A DNA stretch of 64,000 bases from Flavobacteriales bacterium (GTDB lineage Bacteria; Bacteroidota; Bacteroidia; Flavobacteriales_F; PHOS-HE28), in contig JADJWA010000001.1 of assembly GCA_016716605.1 (NCBI GenBank), forward strand, positions 2,463,001 through 2,527,000, written 5' to 3'. A program made the translations under genes and the position numbers. Numbering within the stretch: position 1 is the first letter of the stretch; each line of letters begins with the position of its first letter. The notes beneath the pieces were generated by a model, which was not told where the DNA came from, searched no databases, and saw nothing but the letters and a program-made list of their open reading frames with translations. This document shows, piece after piece, positions 57,938 to 64,000 of the stretch.

Positions 57938-58747
57938 CTATTGATAGTGCTTGCCGACCATGCGTTGGAACATCCGGCCCGGCAGCAGCTTCTTCGCCAG
58001 CACGCTGATGCGCTGCACGCCTTGCGCCACGAGGTAGGTGGCCTTGGGCTTCGGCGCGGCGATGATGCGCGCCACGACGCGGGCCAGCTCGTCGGGGTCG
58101 CGGCTGTAATGCATGCTTCCGCCCAGTAGTTCCATGGCGCGCGCGTAGCCCGGCTCGTGCTCCGGACTGATGCGCTCGGGCCTCAATCGGCCTTCGGCGA
58201 TCGGCGTGCGGAACTCGCCGGGCTGCACATTCACCACGGTGATGCCGAAGCGCTCCTCCTCGATGGCCAAGGCTTCGCCGTAGCGCTCCAGGGCCGCTTT
58301 GCTCGCGCTGTAGAAGGCGCGGTAGGGCAGCCCGAAGTTGGCCGCCACGCTGGTGATGTTGATGATGAGCCCGCTCTTCTGCGCGCGCATCCCGGGCAGC
58401 ACGGCACGGCAGAGGCGATGAGCGCCCAGCACGTTGGTGTCGAGCAGCCGCATGGCCAATCCCGGTTCAATGTCCTGCGCGGGGCCTTGGATGCCGAGCC
58501 CGGCGTTGTTCACCAGCACGTCGATGCCGCCCAGTCGTGTGAGCGCTTCCTGCACGCCGTGCCGCACCGAGGCCTCATCGGTGATGTCCATGCGCACCAG
58601 CGTTACCCCGTTGGCGACCGCGCCATCGTCCACGCGCCTTCCAGTGCCCACTACGGAATGCCCTTGCGCCACTAAGCGTTCGGCCATGGCCTTGCCCAGG
58701 CCGCTGCTCGCGCCGGTCACCAGCACGCGCTTCGCGTAGCTCCCCAT
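57938..58747 (-). CDS. Short-chain dehydrogenase/reductase
   Basis: A 269-residue classical SDR. VLVTGASSGLGKAMAERL is the NAD(P) loop, VVGTGRRVDD contains Arg after the second strand (favouring NADP), LVNNAGLGIQG is the NNAG motif, and INITSVAANFG with YRAFYSASKAALERYGEAL gives the catalytic Ser-Tyr-Lys. VNVQPGEFRTPI follows the catalytic block. The C-terminus (KPKATYLVAQGVQRISVLAKKLLP) resembles SDRs that act on lipids or sterol-like molecules. ATG 58747 sits 5 nt from a -7 box and starts just before the fold; the frame to 58882 runs through the SRP RNA region and was rejected. Confidence 0.93.
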   Translation of the reverse strand: MGSYAKRVLVTGASSGLGKAMAERLVAQGHSVVGTGRRVDDGAVANGVTLVRMDITDEASVRHGVQEALTRLGGIDVLVNNAGLGIQGPAQDIEPGLAMRLLDTNVLGAHRLCRAVLPGMRAQKSGLIINITSVAANFGLPYRAFYSASKAALERYGEALAIEEERFGITVVNVQPGEFRTPIAEGRLRPERISPEHEPGYARAMELLGGSMHYSRDPDELARVVARIIAAPKPKATYLVAQGVQRISVLAKKLLPGRMFQRMVGKHYQ

Positions 58748-58752
58748 GCGGG

Positions 58753-58760
58753 GCAAGGTA
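58753..58760 (-). promoter_or_regulatory. -7 box (TACCTTGC) for the SDR gene
   Basis: Minus-strand TACCTTGC ends 5 nt before ATG 58747, the same leaderless spacing as elsewhere in the window. Confidence 0.45.
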
Positions 58761-58813
58761 GAAGCGGGTGATTGAATGGTTCGCCGCGCGGACCCGATTG
58801 CTGCCATGCTCCC

Positions 58814-58821
58814 TACATTCG
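58814..58821 (+). promoter_or_regulatory. -7 box (TACATTCG) of the SRP RNA
   Basis: TACATTCG is located 4 nt upstream of the first base of the SRP RNA terminal helix. It gives an internal measure of the distance between box and transcription start. Confidence 0.65.
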
Positions 58822-58825
58822 CGCC

Positions 58826-58923
58826 GGGGCAAGTCCCGTACGACCAGCTCCCGCCGAATCCCCCAGGGCCGGAAGGCAGCAAGGGCAGGCGGTTGTAGCG
58901 GTGCGATGCGGATCGCTTGCCCC
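58826..58923 (+). ncRNA. ffs: Signal recognition particle RNA (4.5S-like)
   Basis: A 98-nt RNA closed by an 8-bp terminal helix (GGGGCAAG 58826-58833 with CTTGCCCC 58916-58923). The conserved domain IV core is present: a CCGCC/GGCGG helix (58851-58855 with 58888-58892) enclosing CAGGGCCGGAAGGCAGCAAG, with the GGAA tetraloop and the AGCA/CAGG-type asymmetric loop that binds Ffh. The sequence TCTTTTTTT directly after the terminal helix (to 58932) serves as terminator. The Alu domain is absent, as in the small SRP RNAs of Bacteroidota and Proteobacteria. It should guide membrane-protein targeting with Ffh and FtsY. Confidence 0.94.
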
Positions 58924-58972
58924 TCTTTTTTTCTGCCGCCCCAACTGCACGGCTCTTAACCGGCGCTGCATC

Positions 58973-58980
58973 TATTTTCG
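58973..58980 (+). promoter_or_regulatory. -7 box (TATTTTCG) for mscL
   Basis: TATTTTCG, 24 nt before ATG 59005. The A-rich leader (CCAAAACCAACTGAGAC) between them is unlike the leaderless genes. Confidence 0.5.
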
Positions 58981-59004
58981 ACCCGAACCAAAACCAACTG
59001 AGAC

Positions 59005-59430
59005 ATGGGCATGATGAAGGAATTCAAAGAGTTCGCGATGAAGGGCAACCTGGTCGATATGGCCGTGGCCTTCGTCATGGGCGCGGCCTTCGGCAAGGTC
59101 ACCTCGGCGTTCATCGACGGCATGGTGATGCCTATTATCGGCCAGCTCACCGGCGGCGTTGACTTCAACAACAAGAAGTTCGTGCTCACCAAAGCAACGG
59201 CCGAATCAGCGGACGCCGCTGGCAACGTGGTGCCGGCTGTCGCCGAGGTCGCCGTGAAATGGGGCTCCTTCGTCACCGTGGCCATCGAGTTCCTCGTGAT
59301 CGCCTTCGTGATGTTCATGGTGATCAAGGCCATCAACCGCATGAAGAAGGCCGAGCCGCCGCCTGCGCCCGCCGGTCCGTCCAACGAGGAGATGCTCCTG
59401 ATGGAGATCCGCGACGCGCTGAAGAAGTAA
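59005..59430 (+). CDS. mscL: Large-conductance mechanosensitive channel
   Basis: A 141-residue MscL, the pentameric emergency valve opened by membrane tension during osmotic downshock. N-terminal amphipathic helix KEFKEFAMKGNLVDMAVAF, TM1 pore helix VAFVMGAAFGKVTSAFIDG, periplasmic loop starting MVMPIIGQLTGGVDFNN with KKFVL, TM2 SFVTVAIEFLVIAFVMFMV, and the cytoplasmic helix EEMLLMEIRDALKK preceded by a Pro/Ala linker (EPPPAPAGPS). The periplasmic loop has an Ala/Val-rich insert (ATAESADAAGNVVPAVAEV), slightly longer than in E. coli. It is monocistronic between the SRP RNA and a terminator. Confidence 0.96.
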   Translation: MGMMKEFKEFAMKGNLVDMAVAFVMGAAFGKVTSAFIDGMVMPIIGQLTGGVDFNNKKFVLTKATAESADAAGNVVPAVAEVAVKWGSFVTVAIEFLVIAFVMFMVIKAINRMKKAEPPPAPAGPSNEEMLLMEIRDALKK

Positions 59431-59449
59431 CCGCTCTCCGTTTCCCGCG

Positions 59450-59476
59450 CGAGCCTCGCCACCACGGCGGGGCTCG
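59450..59476 (+). terminator. Rho-independent terminator after mscL
   Basis: An 11-bp stem (CGAGCCTCGCC with GGCGGGGCTCG, one G-T pair), ACCAC loop and TTGCTTTC tail, 20 nt after the stop. Confidence 0.75.
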
Positions 59477-59524
59477 TTGCTTTCAAGGCCCGTTCGCCCT
59501 TCCATCGGCACGATGCTTGGCCAA

Positions 59525-59532
59525 TACATTCG
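59525..59532 (+). promoter_or_regulatory. -7 box (TACATTCG), leaderless arrangement
   Basis: The same octamer as at the SRP RNA, ending 5 nt before ATG 59538. Confidence 0.52.
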
Positions 59533-59537
59533 CCGCC

Positions 59538-60656
59538 ATGCGCCCCGCGATCCTTGCCCTCGCCCTCCTGCTCTGCGGCTGTGCCGCGAAGCGCGCGCTG
59601 CAGCAGGCGCAAGTGCTGGAGCAGTCCGCGCAATTGGAATCGGCGGCCTCCGCTTACCTCGAGGCCTGGGACCGCAAGCCCAATAGCCTGCAGGCCCGCG
59701 AAGGCTATGCGCGCACCGCGCAACGCCTGCTCGACGATCGCATGAGCGCTGCCATCATGAGCTACCGCATGGCTGGCCTGGCCGAAGGCGACCGCGACCG
59801 CCAGACCGCCGTGGACTTCCGTCAGCGCATCGCCCTCAAGGGGATTGAACTGCGCTGGAACCAAGAGGTGGACGATGCCCGCAACGAAGCCAAGAACCGC
59901 GAGGCCGAAGCGCGCTACCAAGAAGCCGAAGCCGAGCTGCGCGCGGACCGATTCCCAGAGGCCATCGCCCTGGCGCGCCAATGCCTGCAGCTGAATCCCG
60001 CGCACAAGCAGGCGCCTTTCCTGATCCGCATGGCCGAAGCCGAACCCTTGTACCGCGAGGCACTTCGTGCCGAGGAACTCGGCCTCTGGCGCCAGGCCCA
60101 TGAGCGCTACACCGCCGTATCCGCCATCGATGCCGCCCACCGCGATGTAATGGCCCGCATGGAGGCCTGTCGGCAGAAAGCACGCTTCACGCTGGCCTAC
60201 CTGCCGGTGCAGCAATCGCGAGCCAAGCGCACCATCATGGGCTTCGAAATCGGCAGCGGACCGGTTGACACGGAGCTGGCCGGCCTCGTGCAGCGCGAAC
60301 TGCTCGCGCTGAAGGACCCCTTCCTGCAACTGATCGATCGCGGCAGCACCGATGTGGTCCTGGCCGAGCAGCGCCGCCAGATGAGCGGCAACTACAACGA
60401 GCAGATGGCGCAGGCCGGCAAGCTCCTCGGCGCGCGCTACCTGCTCACGGGCCGCGTGACCAAGTACGACGACCTGCTCAAGCGCGACCTCGAGGTGCAG
60501 GTTCAGCTCATCGACGCGCAGACCGGGCGCATCCACCTCAGCGAGCAGGTGCGCGCCGCCAAGGCCGATCTGGCGCGTGAGGGCGCTGCCCGCCTCACCG
60601 ACCTCGCCGCGCGGCGCATTGCCGAGCGCTTGCGGGGCTTCGCACCTGAGATGTAG
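59538..60656 (+). CDS. Lipoprotein with helical repeats and CsgG-like domain
   Basis: A 372-residue protein with lipoprotein signal MRPAILALALLLCGC (Cys15). Residues about 20-220 are TPR-like helices: QLESAASAYLEAWDRKPNSLQAREGYARTAQ in two helices, RYQEAEAELRADRFPEAIALA, and LGLWRQAHERYTAVSAID. The C-terminal part is related to CsgG: ELAGLVQRELLALKDPFLQLIDRG, then GKLLGARYLLTGRVTKYDD, and VQVQLIDAQTGRIHLSEQV. CsgG itself forms the curli export pore, but the TPR plus CsgG-like lipoproteins are more often periplasmic assembly factors (LpoB-like). No curli genes are near. Start ATG 59538 is 5 nt after a -7 box. Confidence 0.85.
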   Translation: MRPAILALALLLCGCAAKRALQQAQVLEQSAQLESAASAYLEAWDRKPNSLQAREGYARTAQRLLDDRMSAAIMSYRMAGLAEGDRDRQTAVDFRQRIALKGIELRWNQEVDDARNEAKNREAEARYQEAEAELRADRFPEAIALARQCLQLNPAHKQAPFLIRMAEAEPLYREALRAEELGLWRQAHERYTAVSAIDAAHRDVMARMEACRQKARFTLAYLPVQQSRAKRTIMGFEIGSGPVDTELAGLVQRELLALKDPFLQLIDRGSTDVVLAEQRRQMSGNYNEQMAQAGKLLGARYLLTGRVTKYDDLLKRDLEVQVQLIDAQTGRIHLSEQVRAAKADLAREGAARLTDLAARRIAERLRGFAPEM

Positions 60657-60671
60657 CAGCAGCGGTCCCGT

Positions 60672-60679
60672 TACTTTCG
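60672..60679 (+). promoter_or_regulatory. -7 box (TACTTTCG), leaderless arrangement
   Basis: TACTTTCG ends 6 nt before ATG 60686 of the aminotransferase gene. Confidence 0.52.
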
Positions 60680-60685
60680 CGGGCC

Positions 60686-61957
60686 ATGCCCCAACTCACC
60701 CGCACCTTCTCCAAGTCGCAGCGCGCCATTGACCTCGAGGAGCGCTACGGCGCCCACAACTACCATCCGCTGCCCGTGGTGCTCGACAGCGGCAAGGGCG
60801 TCTTCGTGTGGGATGTGGACGGCAAGCGCTACTACGACTTCCTCAGCGCGTACAGTGCCGTGAACCAGGGCCATTGCCACCCGCGCCTGGTGAAGGTGAT
60901 GCAGGAGCAGGCCGAGCGCATGACGCTCACCAGCCGCGCCTTCTACAACAGCGTGCTCGGCGAATACGAGAAGACCGTTTGCGAGCTCTTCGGCTACGAC
61001 AAGATGCTGCCCATGAACACCGGCGCCGAGGCGGTGGAGACCGCGATCAAGATGGCGCGCAAGTGGGGCTACGAGAAGAAGGGCATCCCGGCCGGACAGG
61101 CCAAGGTGCTGGTGTGCGAGGGCAACTTCCATGGGCGCACCATCACCATCGTGAGCATGAGCACCGATCCCGACAGCCAAGGCGGCTTCGGACCGTTCAC
61201 CCCCGGCTTCGAGGTGATCCCCTATGACGATATCCCGTCTCTTGAACGAGCGCTGGAAGACCCCAACGTGTGCGCCTTCCTCGTGGAGCCGATCCAGGGC
61301 GAGAAGGGCGTGTACGTGCCGGCCGACGATTACATCCCGAAGGCCATCGCTGCGTGCAAGGCCCGCAAGGTGCTCTTCATCGCCGACGAGATCCAGACCG
61401 GCATCGCGCGCACCGGGCGTTTGCTCTGCAGCGTGCCCGATGAAGAGAAGGATCCTACCCGCCGCCCCGATGCGGTGATCCTGGCCAAGGCCCTCAGCGG
61501 CGGCATGTACCCGGTGAGCGCCGTGCTCGCGAGCGACGAGGTCATGGGCGTGTTCACGCCCGGCACGCACGGCAGCACCTACGGCGGCAATCCCATGGGC
61601 GCGCGCATCGCCATGGAAGCGCTCGCCATCGTGAAGGACGAAGGCCTCACGCCCAATGCGGAGCGCCTCGGCAAGCTCTTCCGCGCGGAGATGCAAAAGC
61701 TGGTGGATGCCTATCCCTTCGTGAAGGGGGTGCGCGGCAAGGGCCTGCTGAACGCGCTCGTGATCGAATCGCGCACCGCGCCCGATGGCTCACCGAAGAC
61801 CGCTTGGGAGCTCTGCCTCTTGCTGCGCGACAATGGCCTGCTGGCCAAGCCCACCCACGGCGACATCATCCGTTTCGCGCCGCCGCTGGTGATCACCGAA
61901 GAGCAAGTGCTGGAGGCCTGCGCGATCATTGCGCTCAGCGTACGACAGTTCGCGTGA
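60686..61957 (+). CDS. rocD: Ornithine--oxo-acid aminotransferase
   Basis: A 423-residue class III PLP aminotransferase converting ornithine and 2-oxoglutarate to glutamate semialdehyde and glutamate. ERYGAHNYHPLPVVL and VWDVDGKRYYDFLSAYSAVNQGHCHP are typical of ornithine aminotransferases (the YxAxNYHPLPV opening in particular). The PLP-binding block includes PMNTGAEAVETAIKMAR, VCEGNFHGRTI, FIADEIQTGIARTGRLL (Asp to the pyridine N) and the Schiff-base Lys in VILAKALSGGMYPVSAVL. THGSTYGGNPMGARIAMEAL closes the dimer-interface contact. The full length suggests a functional enzyme in arginine and proline metabolism. It is monocistronic. Confidence 0.96.
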   Translation: MPQLTRTFSKSQRAIDLEERYGAHNYHPLPVVLDSGKGVFVWDVDGKRYYDFLSAYSAVNQGHCHPRLVKVMQEQAERMTLTSRAFYNSVLGEYEKTVCELFGYDKMLPMNTGAEAVETAIKMARKWGYEKKGIPAGQAKVLVCEGNFHGRTITIVSMSTDPDSQGGFGPFTPGFEVIPYDDIPSLERALEDPNVCAFLVEPIQGEKGVYVPADDYIPKAIAACKARKVLFIADEIQTGIARTGRLLCSVPDEEKDPTRRPDAVILAKALSGGMYPVSAVLASDEVMGVFTPGTHGSTYGGNPMGARIAMEALAIVKDEGLTPNAERLGKLFRAEMQKLVDAYPFVKGVRGKGLLNALVIESRTAPDGSPKTAWELCLLLRDNGLLAKPTHGDIIRFAPPLVITEEQVLEACAIIALSVRQFA

Positions 61958-62156
61958 GGAAATCCGAAGGCAAATGAGCTGCGCCGCGTGCTGCCTATAA
62001 GCGGTGGTCATTCGCTGTTGGACGCTGTTGCGCGGCTCAATGCGCAATGATCCTGAGAAGGTCCACCCGGCAGGCCTAGGTATGCGCCGTGTCCGATCAG
62101 GAAGCCTGCCGCCCCATGGCCTGTGCCATCATCGCGCCCGGCAACAGGCCTTTCGC

Positions 62157-63446
62157 TTAATGCGCGATGATGAGCCGGGCTACGAACGGATACCCGAACT
62201 GATTGACGAATCGCAGCGCGTAGCTGCCGGAAGCAAGCGCGGTCACATCCGCGCTTCCATTCACGAAGGTGATGGCATGCCTGCGGCCATCCGCGCCAAT
62301 CACTTCAGCAATGCCGGTTGCTGCTGGGAGCTTGATCCGGTCCGATGCCGGATTCGGGGAAAGCAGCACGTCGCCTGTGCGGATCGATTCGGCCGTGGCG
62401 GTGCTGGTGCAGATCACGTTGTTGAGCTGCTCCCAGATCTGGTTGTTGTACACGTTGGGAACGAAGATCCCGCCGGGCAGGTCGCCCATGCGCACCACCA
62501 CGAGGCCGGTGGAGGGCGATACGTTGCAGAGCTGGCCGTTCTTGCCCATGGCGCAATAGGCATCAGCGGGCATGGCGGGGCAGAGCATGCCGGGCAGCTG
62601 CACCTGGAAGCCGGGCAGCATGTAGCTGCTCTGGCCATTGAGCCACCACAGGTAGCCATAGGACTGGTTCAACGACTGCGAAGGCGTGACCATGGCATTG
62701 AAGTAGTCGGCGTCAACCATCACGGCGTTTCCGTTCCAGTTGCCCTGGTCCAAGCACAACAGGCCGAAGCGTGCCAATGCCCGCGCCTTGCTGAAGAACA
62801 CGTTATTGTAATCGAGCTGGACGAACGCGCCCTGCAATCCCGTGGGAAGGGTGAGCTTGTTGAAGAGGTAGCTGTTAAGGGTTTGACCGGTGCTGCCCTC
62901 GATCACGCCATCGAGCAGGGTGTAAGGTGCGTTGTGGTACGCCCAGCGCGTTCCGGGCTCCACCAGGCATTCGAGGCAGGCGGGGTCGGTGCAGTCGTTG
63001 TCCGAGCCAGCATCATCGAGCCCGGAGGTCATGGTGAGCTGATGCCGGATGGTGATCTGCTCTTCCTGCTGCGCAGTGCAATTGGTCCAGCCCGCACCGA
63101 GGAATTCGCTGCTGGGCTGATCGATATCGAGGAAGCCCTCTTCCTGGGCCTTGCCCACCAGGAAGGCCGTGAGGCTCTTGCCGGCGCTGGCCCAGTACCA
63201 GAGGCTGTCTTGCGTGAAGGTGCCGAAGTAGTGCTCGATGGCGATACGGCCATCCTTGAGTACGATGAAGGCTTTCGTATTGCTCTGCTCCAGGAAATCG
63301 AGGAGCGCGGGTACCTCGTCCGTGCACCAGCCGAGCGCAGCGGGATCAACGGTTTCCCACGTGCTGCCCGCAAGCGGCGGGTAATAGGTCTGCGCGTTGA
63401 TGGCGCTTGCGACGGCGGCGCCGGCGAGTAGGCAGGTGATTCTCAT
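62157..63446 (-). CDS. Class C beta-lactamase-like serine hydrolase with T9SS domain
   Basis: A 429-residue secreted serine hydrolase. Signal peptide MRITCLLAGAAVASAINAQ. The serine beta-lactamase fold shows SAGK (Ser87, Lys90) in LWYWASAGKSLTAFLVG, and the Tyr motif in RWAYHNAPYTLLDGV; the third motif may lie near YCAMGKNGQLCNV (a KNG in place of KTG). Two Cys-rich patches (DNDCTDPACLECL) suggest disulfides. The last about 75 residues (LLSPNPASDRIKLP, VTALASGSYALRFV) form a T9SS type A sorting domain. The substrate may be an ester or peptide outside the cell; antibiotic hydrolysis is not implied. ATG 63446 was preferred to 63467 for the signal peptide. Confidence 0.92.
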   Translation of the reverse strand: MRITCLLAGAAVASAINAQTYYPPLAGSTWETVDPAALGWCTDEVPALLDFLEQSNTKAFIVLKDGRIAIEHYFGTFTQDSLWYWASAGKSLTAFLVGKAQEEGFLDIDQPSSEFLGAGWTNCTAQQEEQITIRHQLTMTSGLDDAGSDNDCTDPACLECLVEPGTRWAYHNAPYTLLDGVIEGSTGQTLNSYLFNKLTLPTGLQGAFVQLDYNNVFFSKARALARFGLLCLDQGNWNGNAVMVDADYFNAMVTPSQSLNQSYGYLWWLNGQSSYMLPGFQVQLPGMLCPAMPADAYCAMGKNGQLCNVSPSTGLVVVRMGDLPGGIFVPNVYNNQIWEQLNNVICTSTATAESIRTGDVLLSPNPASDRIKLPAATGIAEVIGADGRRHAITFVNGSADVTALASGSYALRFVNQFGYPFVARLIIAH

Positions 63447-63553
63447 GGGGCGGTGGTTCAGGGGCATCGACACGGACCGGGCCTCAAGGTTCAATCGCGT
63501 CAGCGCAGCTCGCCGCGTGCACCTCCTTCGCCGCATTCCCCGGCTTCGTGGCG

Positions 63554-63943
63554 CTATTGCGGCTTGCTCCGGTCCACCTCCTTCACCAAGCGCCCTTTGT
63601 CGTAATGCAGTTCGCGGTACACCTGGCCATCGGGGCTGTAGTCGTAGTGGATGCCATGCTCTACGCCATTCTCCCAATGCTCCACGTACTTCTTGGTGCC
63701 GCTCTCATAGTAGTAGGTCCACAAGCCATGCTCCACGCCGTTCTGGAACTGCCCGATGTACTCCAGCTTGCCGTTCGGGTAGTACACCTTCTCCATCACC
63801 TTCACCGCTTCCTCGCCCTTGCCCTTCATGTACACGATCACTTCGGGCTTGCCATTGGGATGACTGGCCGCCACGTATTTGTGGGTGCTGCACGCGGCTA
63901 GCAGCGCTGGCAGGAGGATGAATGCAATCAGGGAGCGCATCAT
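63554..63943 (-). CDS. MORN/YwqK-type repeat lipoprotein
   Basis: A 129-residue lipoprotein with leader MMRSLIAFILLPALLAACS (Cys18). The mature part has four or so MORN-like strands of about 20 residues: HPNGKPEVIVYMKG, YYPNGKLEYIGQFQNGVEHG, WTYYYESGTKKYVEHWENG and DYSPDGQVYRELHYDKG. Similar Bacteroidota proteins are named after YwqK antitoxin, but there is no toxin gene nearby and the lipobox makes a cytoplasmic antitoxin unlikely. Role unknown; outer-membrane or periplasmic attachment is inferred. Both ATGs (63943 and 63940) are possible. A -7 box is 6 nt from the first. Confidence 0.83.
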   Translation of the reverse strand: MMRSLIAFILLPALLAACSTHKYVAASHPNGKPEVIVYMKGKGEEAVKVMEKVYYPNGKLEYIGQFQNGVEHGLWTYYYESGTKKYVEHWENGVEHGIHYDYSPDGQVYRELHYDKGRLVKEVDRSKPQ

Positions 63944-63949
63944 GGCCCG

Positions 63950-63957
63950 CTAAAGTA
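63950..63957 (-). promoter_or_regulatory. -7 box (TACTTTAG) for the MORN lipoprotein
   Basis: Minus-strand TACTTTAG, 6 nt before ATG 63943. It lies in the palindrome CTAAAGTAG/CTACTTTAG shared by the divergent start at 63963. Confidence 0.45.
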
Positions 63958-63962
63958 GAGGA

Positions 63963-64000
63963 ATGGCCACTGGCGGCAAGCGCATCAAGGAACCACGAAG
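63963..64000 (+). CDS. Start of an unidentified gene, cut by the window end
   Basis: Twelve complete codons (MATGGKRIKEPR) are open to the window end. The ATG is divergent from the MORN gene with a 19-bp spacer holding a palindromic -7 box. Too short to identify; it could be a chance ATG. Confidence 0.35.
   Translation, partial: MATGGKRIKEPR

Noticed and set aside
63554..63943. Antitoxin of a toxin-antitoxin pair (YwqK-like naming)
   Set aside because: It has a lipoprotein signal and no toxin neighbour; the similarity is to MORN repeats only.
1..64000. Prophage, integrative element or anti-phage defence island
   Set aside because: No integrase, phage structural gene, restriction enzyme, CBASS, retron or similar gene was found; the only mobile gene is the Y1 transposase.

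Overview
The window is a GC-rich, gene-dense chromosomal segment of a Bacteroidota bacterium, most likely a high-GC Flavobacteriales-like lineage. The evidence is type IX secretion C-terminal sorting domains on secreted enzymes, families restricted to or typical of Bacteroidota (DUF5723, DUF4924, the LptD / N-acetylmuramoyl-L-alanine amidase / MlaD gene order), exosortase genes with a PIDGG-type substrate, near-absence of Shine-Dalgarno sequences, and many TAnnTTTG-like -7 promoter boxes. No rRNA, tRNA, CRISPR array, prophage or recognisable defence island was seen; one SRP RNA gene is present.

Layout. 1-17.9 kb: housekeeping and envelope genes, namely a DHH phosphoesterase, two FKBP-like lipoproteins, a DUF5723 outer-membrane protein, a divergent pair (small membrane protein plus mutL versus a tyrosine phosphatase plus an RsmI-like methyltransferase), two rhomboid proteases, an EEP-family enzyme, a T9SS-exported M1 peptidase and several secreted proteins. 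18-24 kb: an M3 peptidase preceded by a coupled mini-ORF, an LptD gene with a 3' frameshift next to a G-rich tract, and a divergent amidase. 24-28 kb: MlaD-like protein and two Fe-S redox proteins, with heptanucleotide repeats inside and between genes. 28-32 kb: a small membrane protein and two CotH-like proteins, the second fused to a beta-helix. 32-36.4 kb (minus strand): LptA-like protein, DUF4924, an OmpH-like protein, then a compact exosortase operon whose first gene encodes a 68-residue PIDGG-signal protein.

36.5-54.1 kb is a large surface-glycan locus: tyrosine autokinase, Wzm/Wzt-type ABC exporter, three sulfotransferases, a DegT-type aminotransferase, a methyltransferase, a LysA-fold PLP decarboxylase, an ATP-grasp enzyme, a GT2, an MBOAT/SGNH acetylation pair and two tandem GT4 enzymes. 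Together they suggest synthesis, sulfation, acylation and export of an amino-modified polysaccharide, with the adjacent exosortase operon probably anchoring or processing a surface peptide in the same programme.

54.1-55.6 kb holds an IS200-like Y1 transposase between two 220-bp direct copies of a structured repeat, the second running into a 139-bp tandem array bounded by inverted ends. 55.6-64 kb returns to ordinary genes: DAACS symporter, bestrophin-like channel, SDR, SRP RNA, mscL, a CsgG-like lipoprotein, ornithine aminotransferase, a T9SS-exported class C beta-lactamase-like hydrolase and a MORN-type lipoprotein. A recurrent feature is a -7 box 4-7 nt from the start codon, which suggests widespread leaderless transcription; the SRP RNA shows the same spacing to its 5' end.
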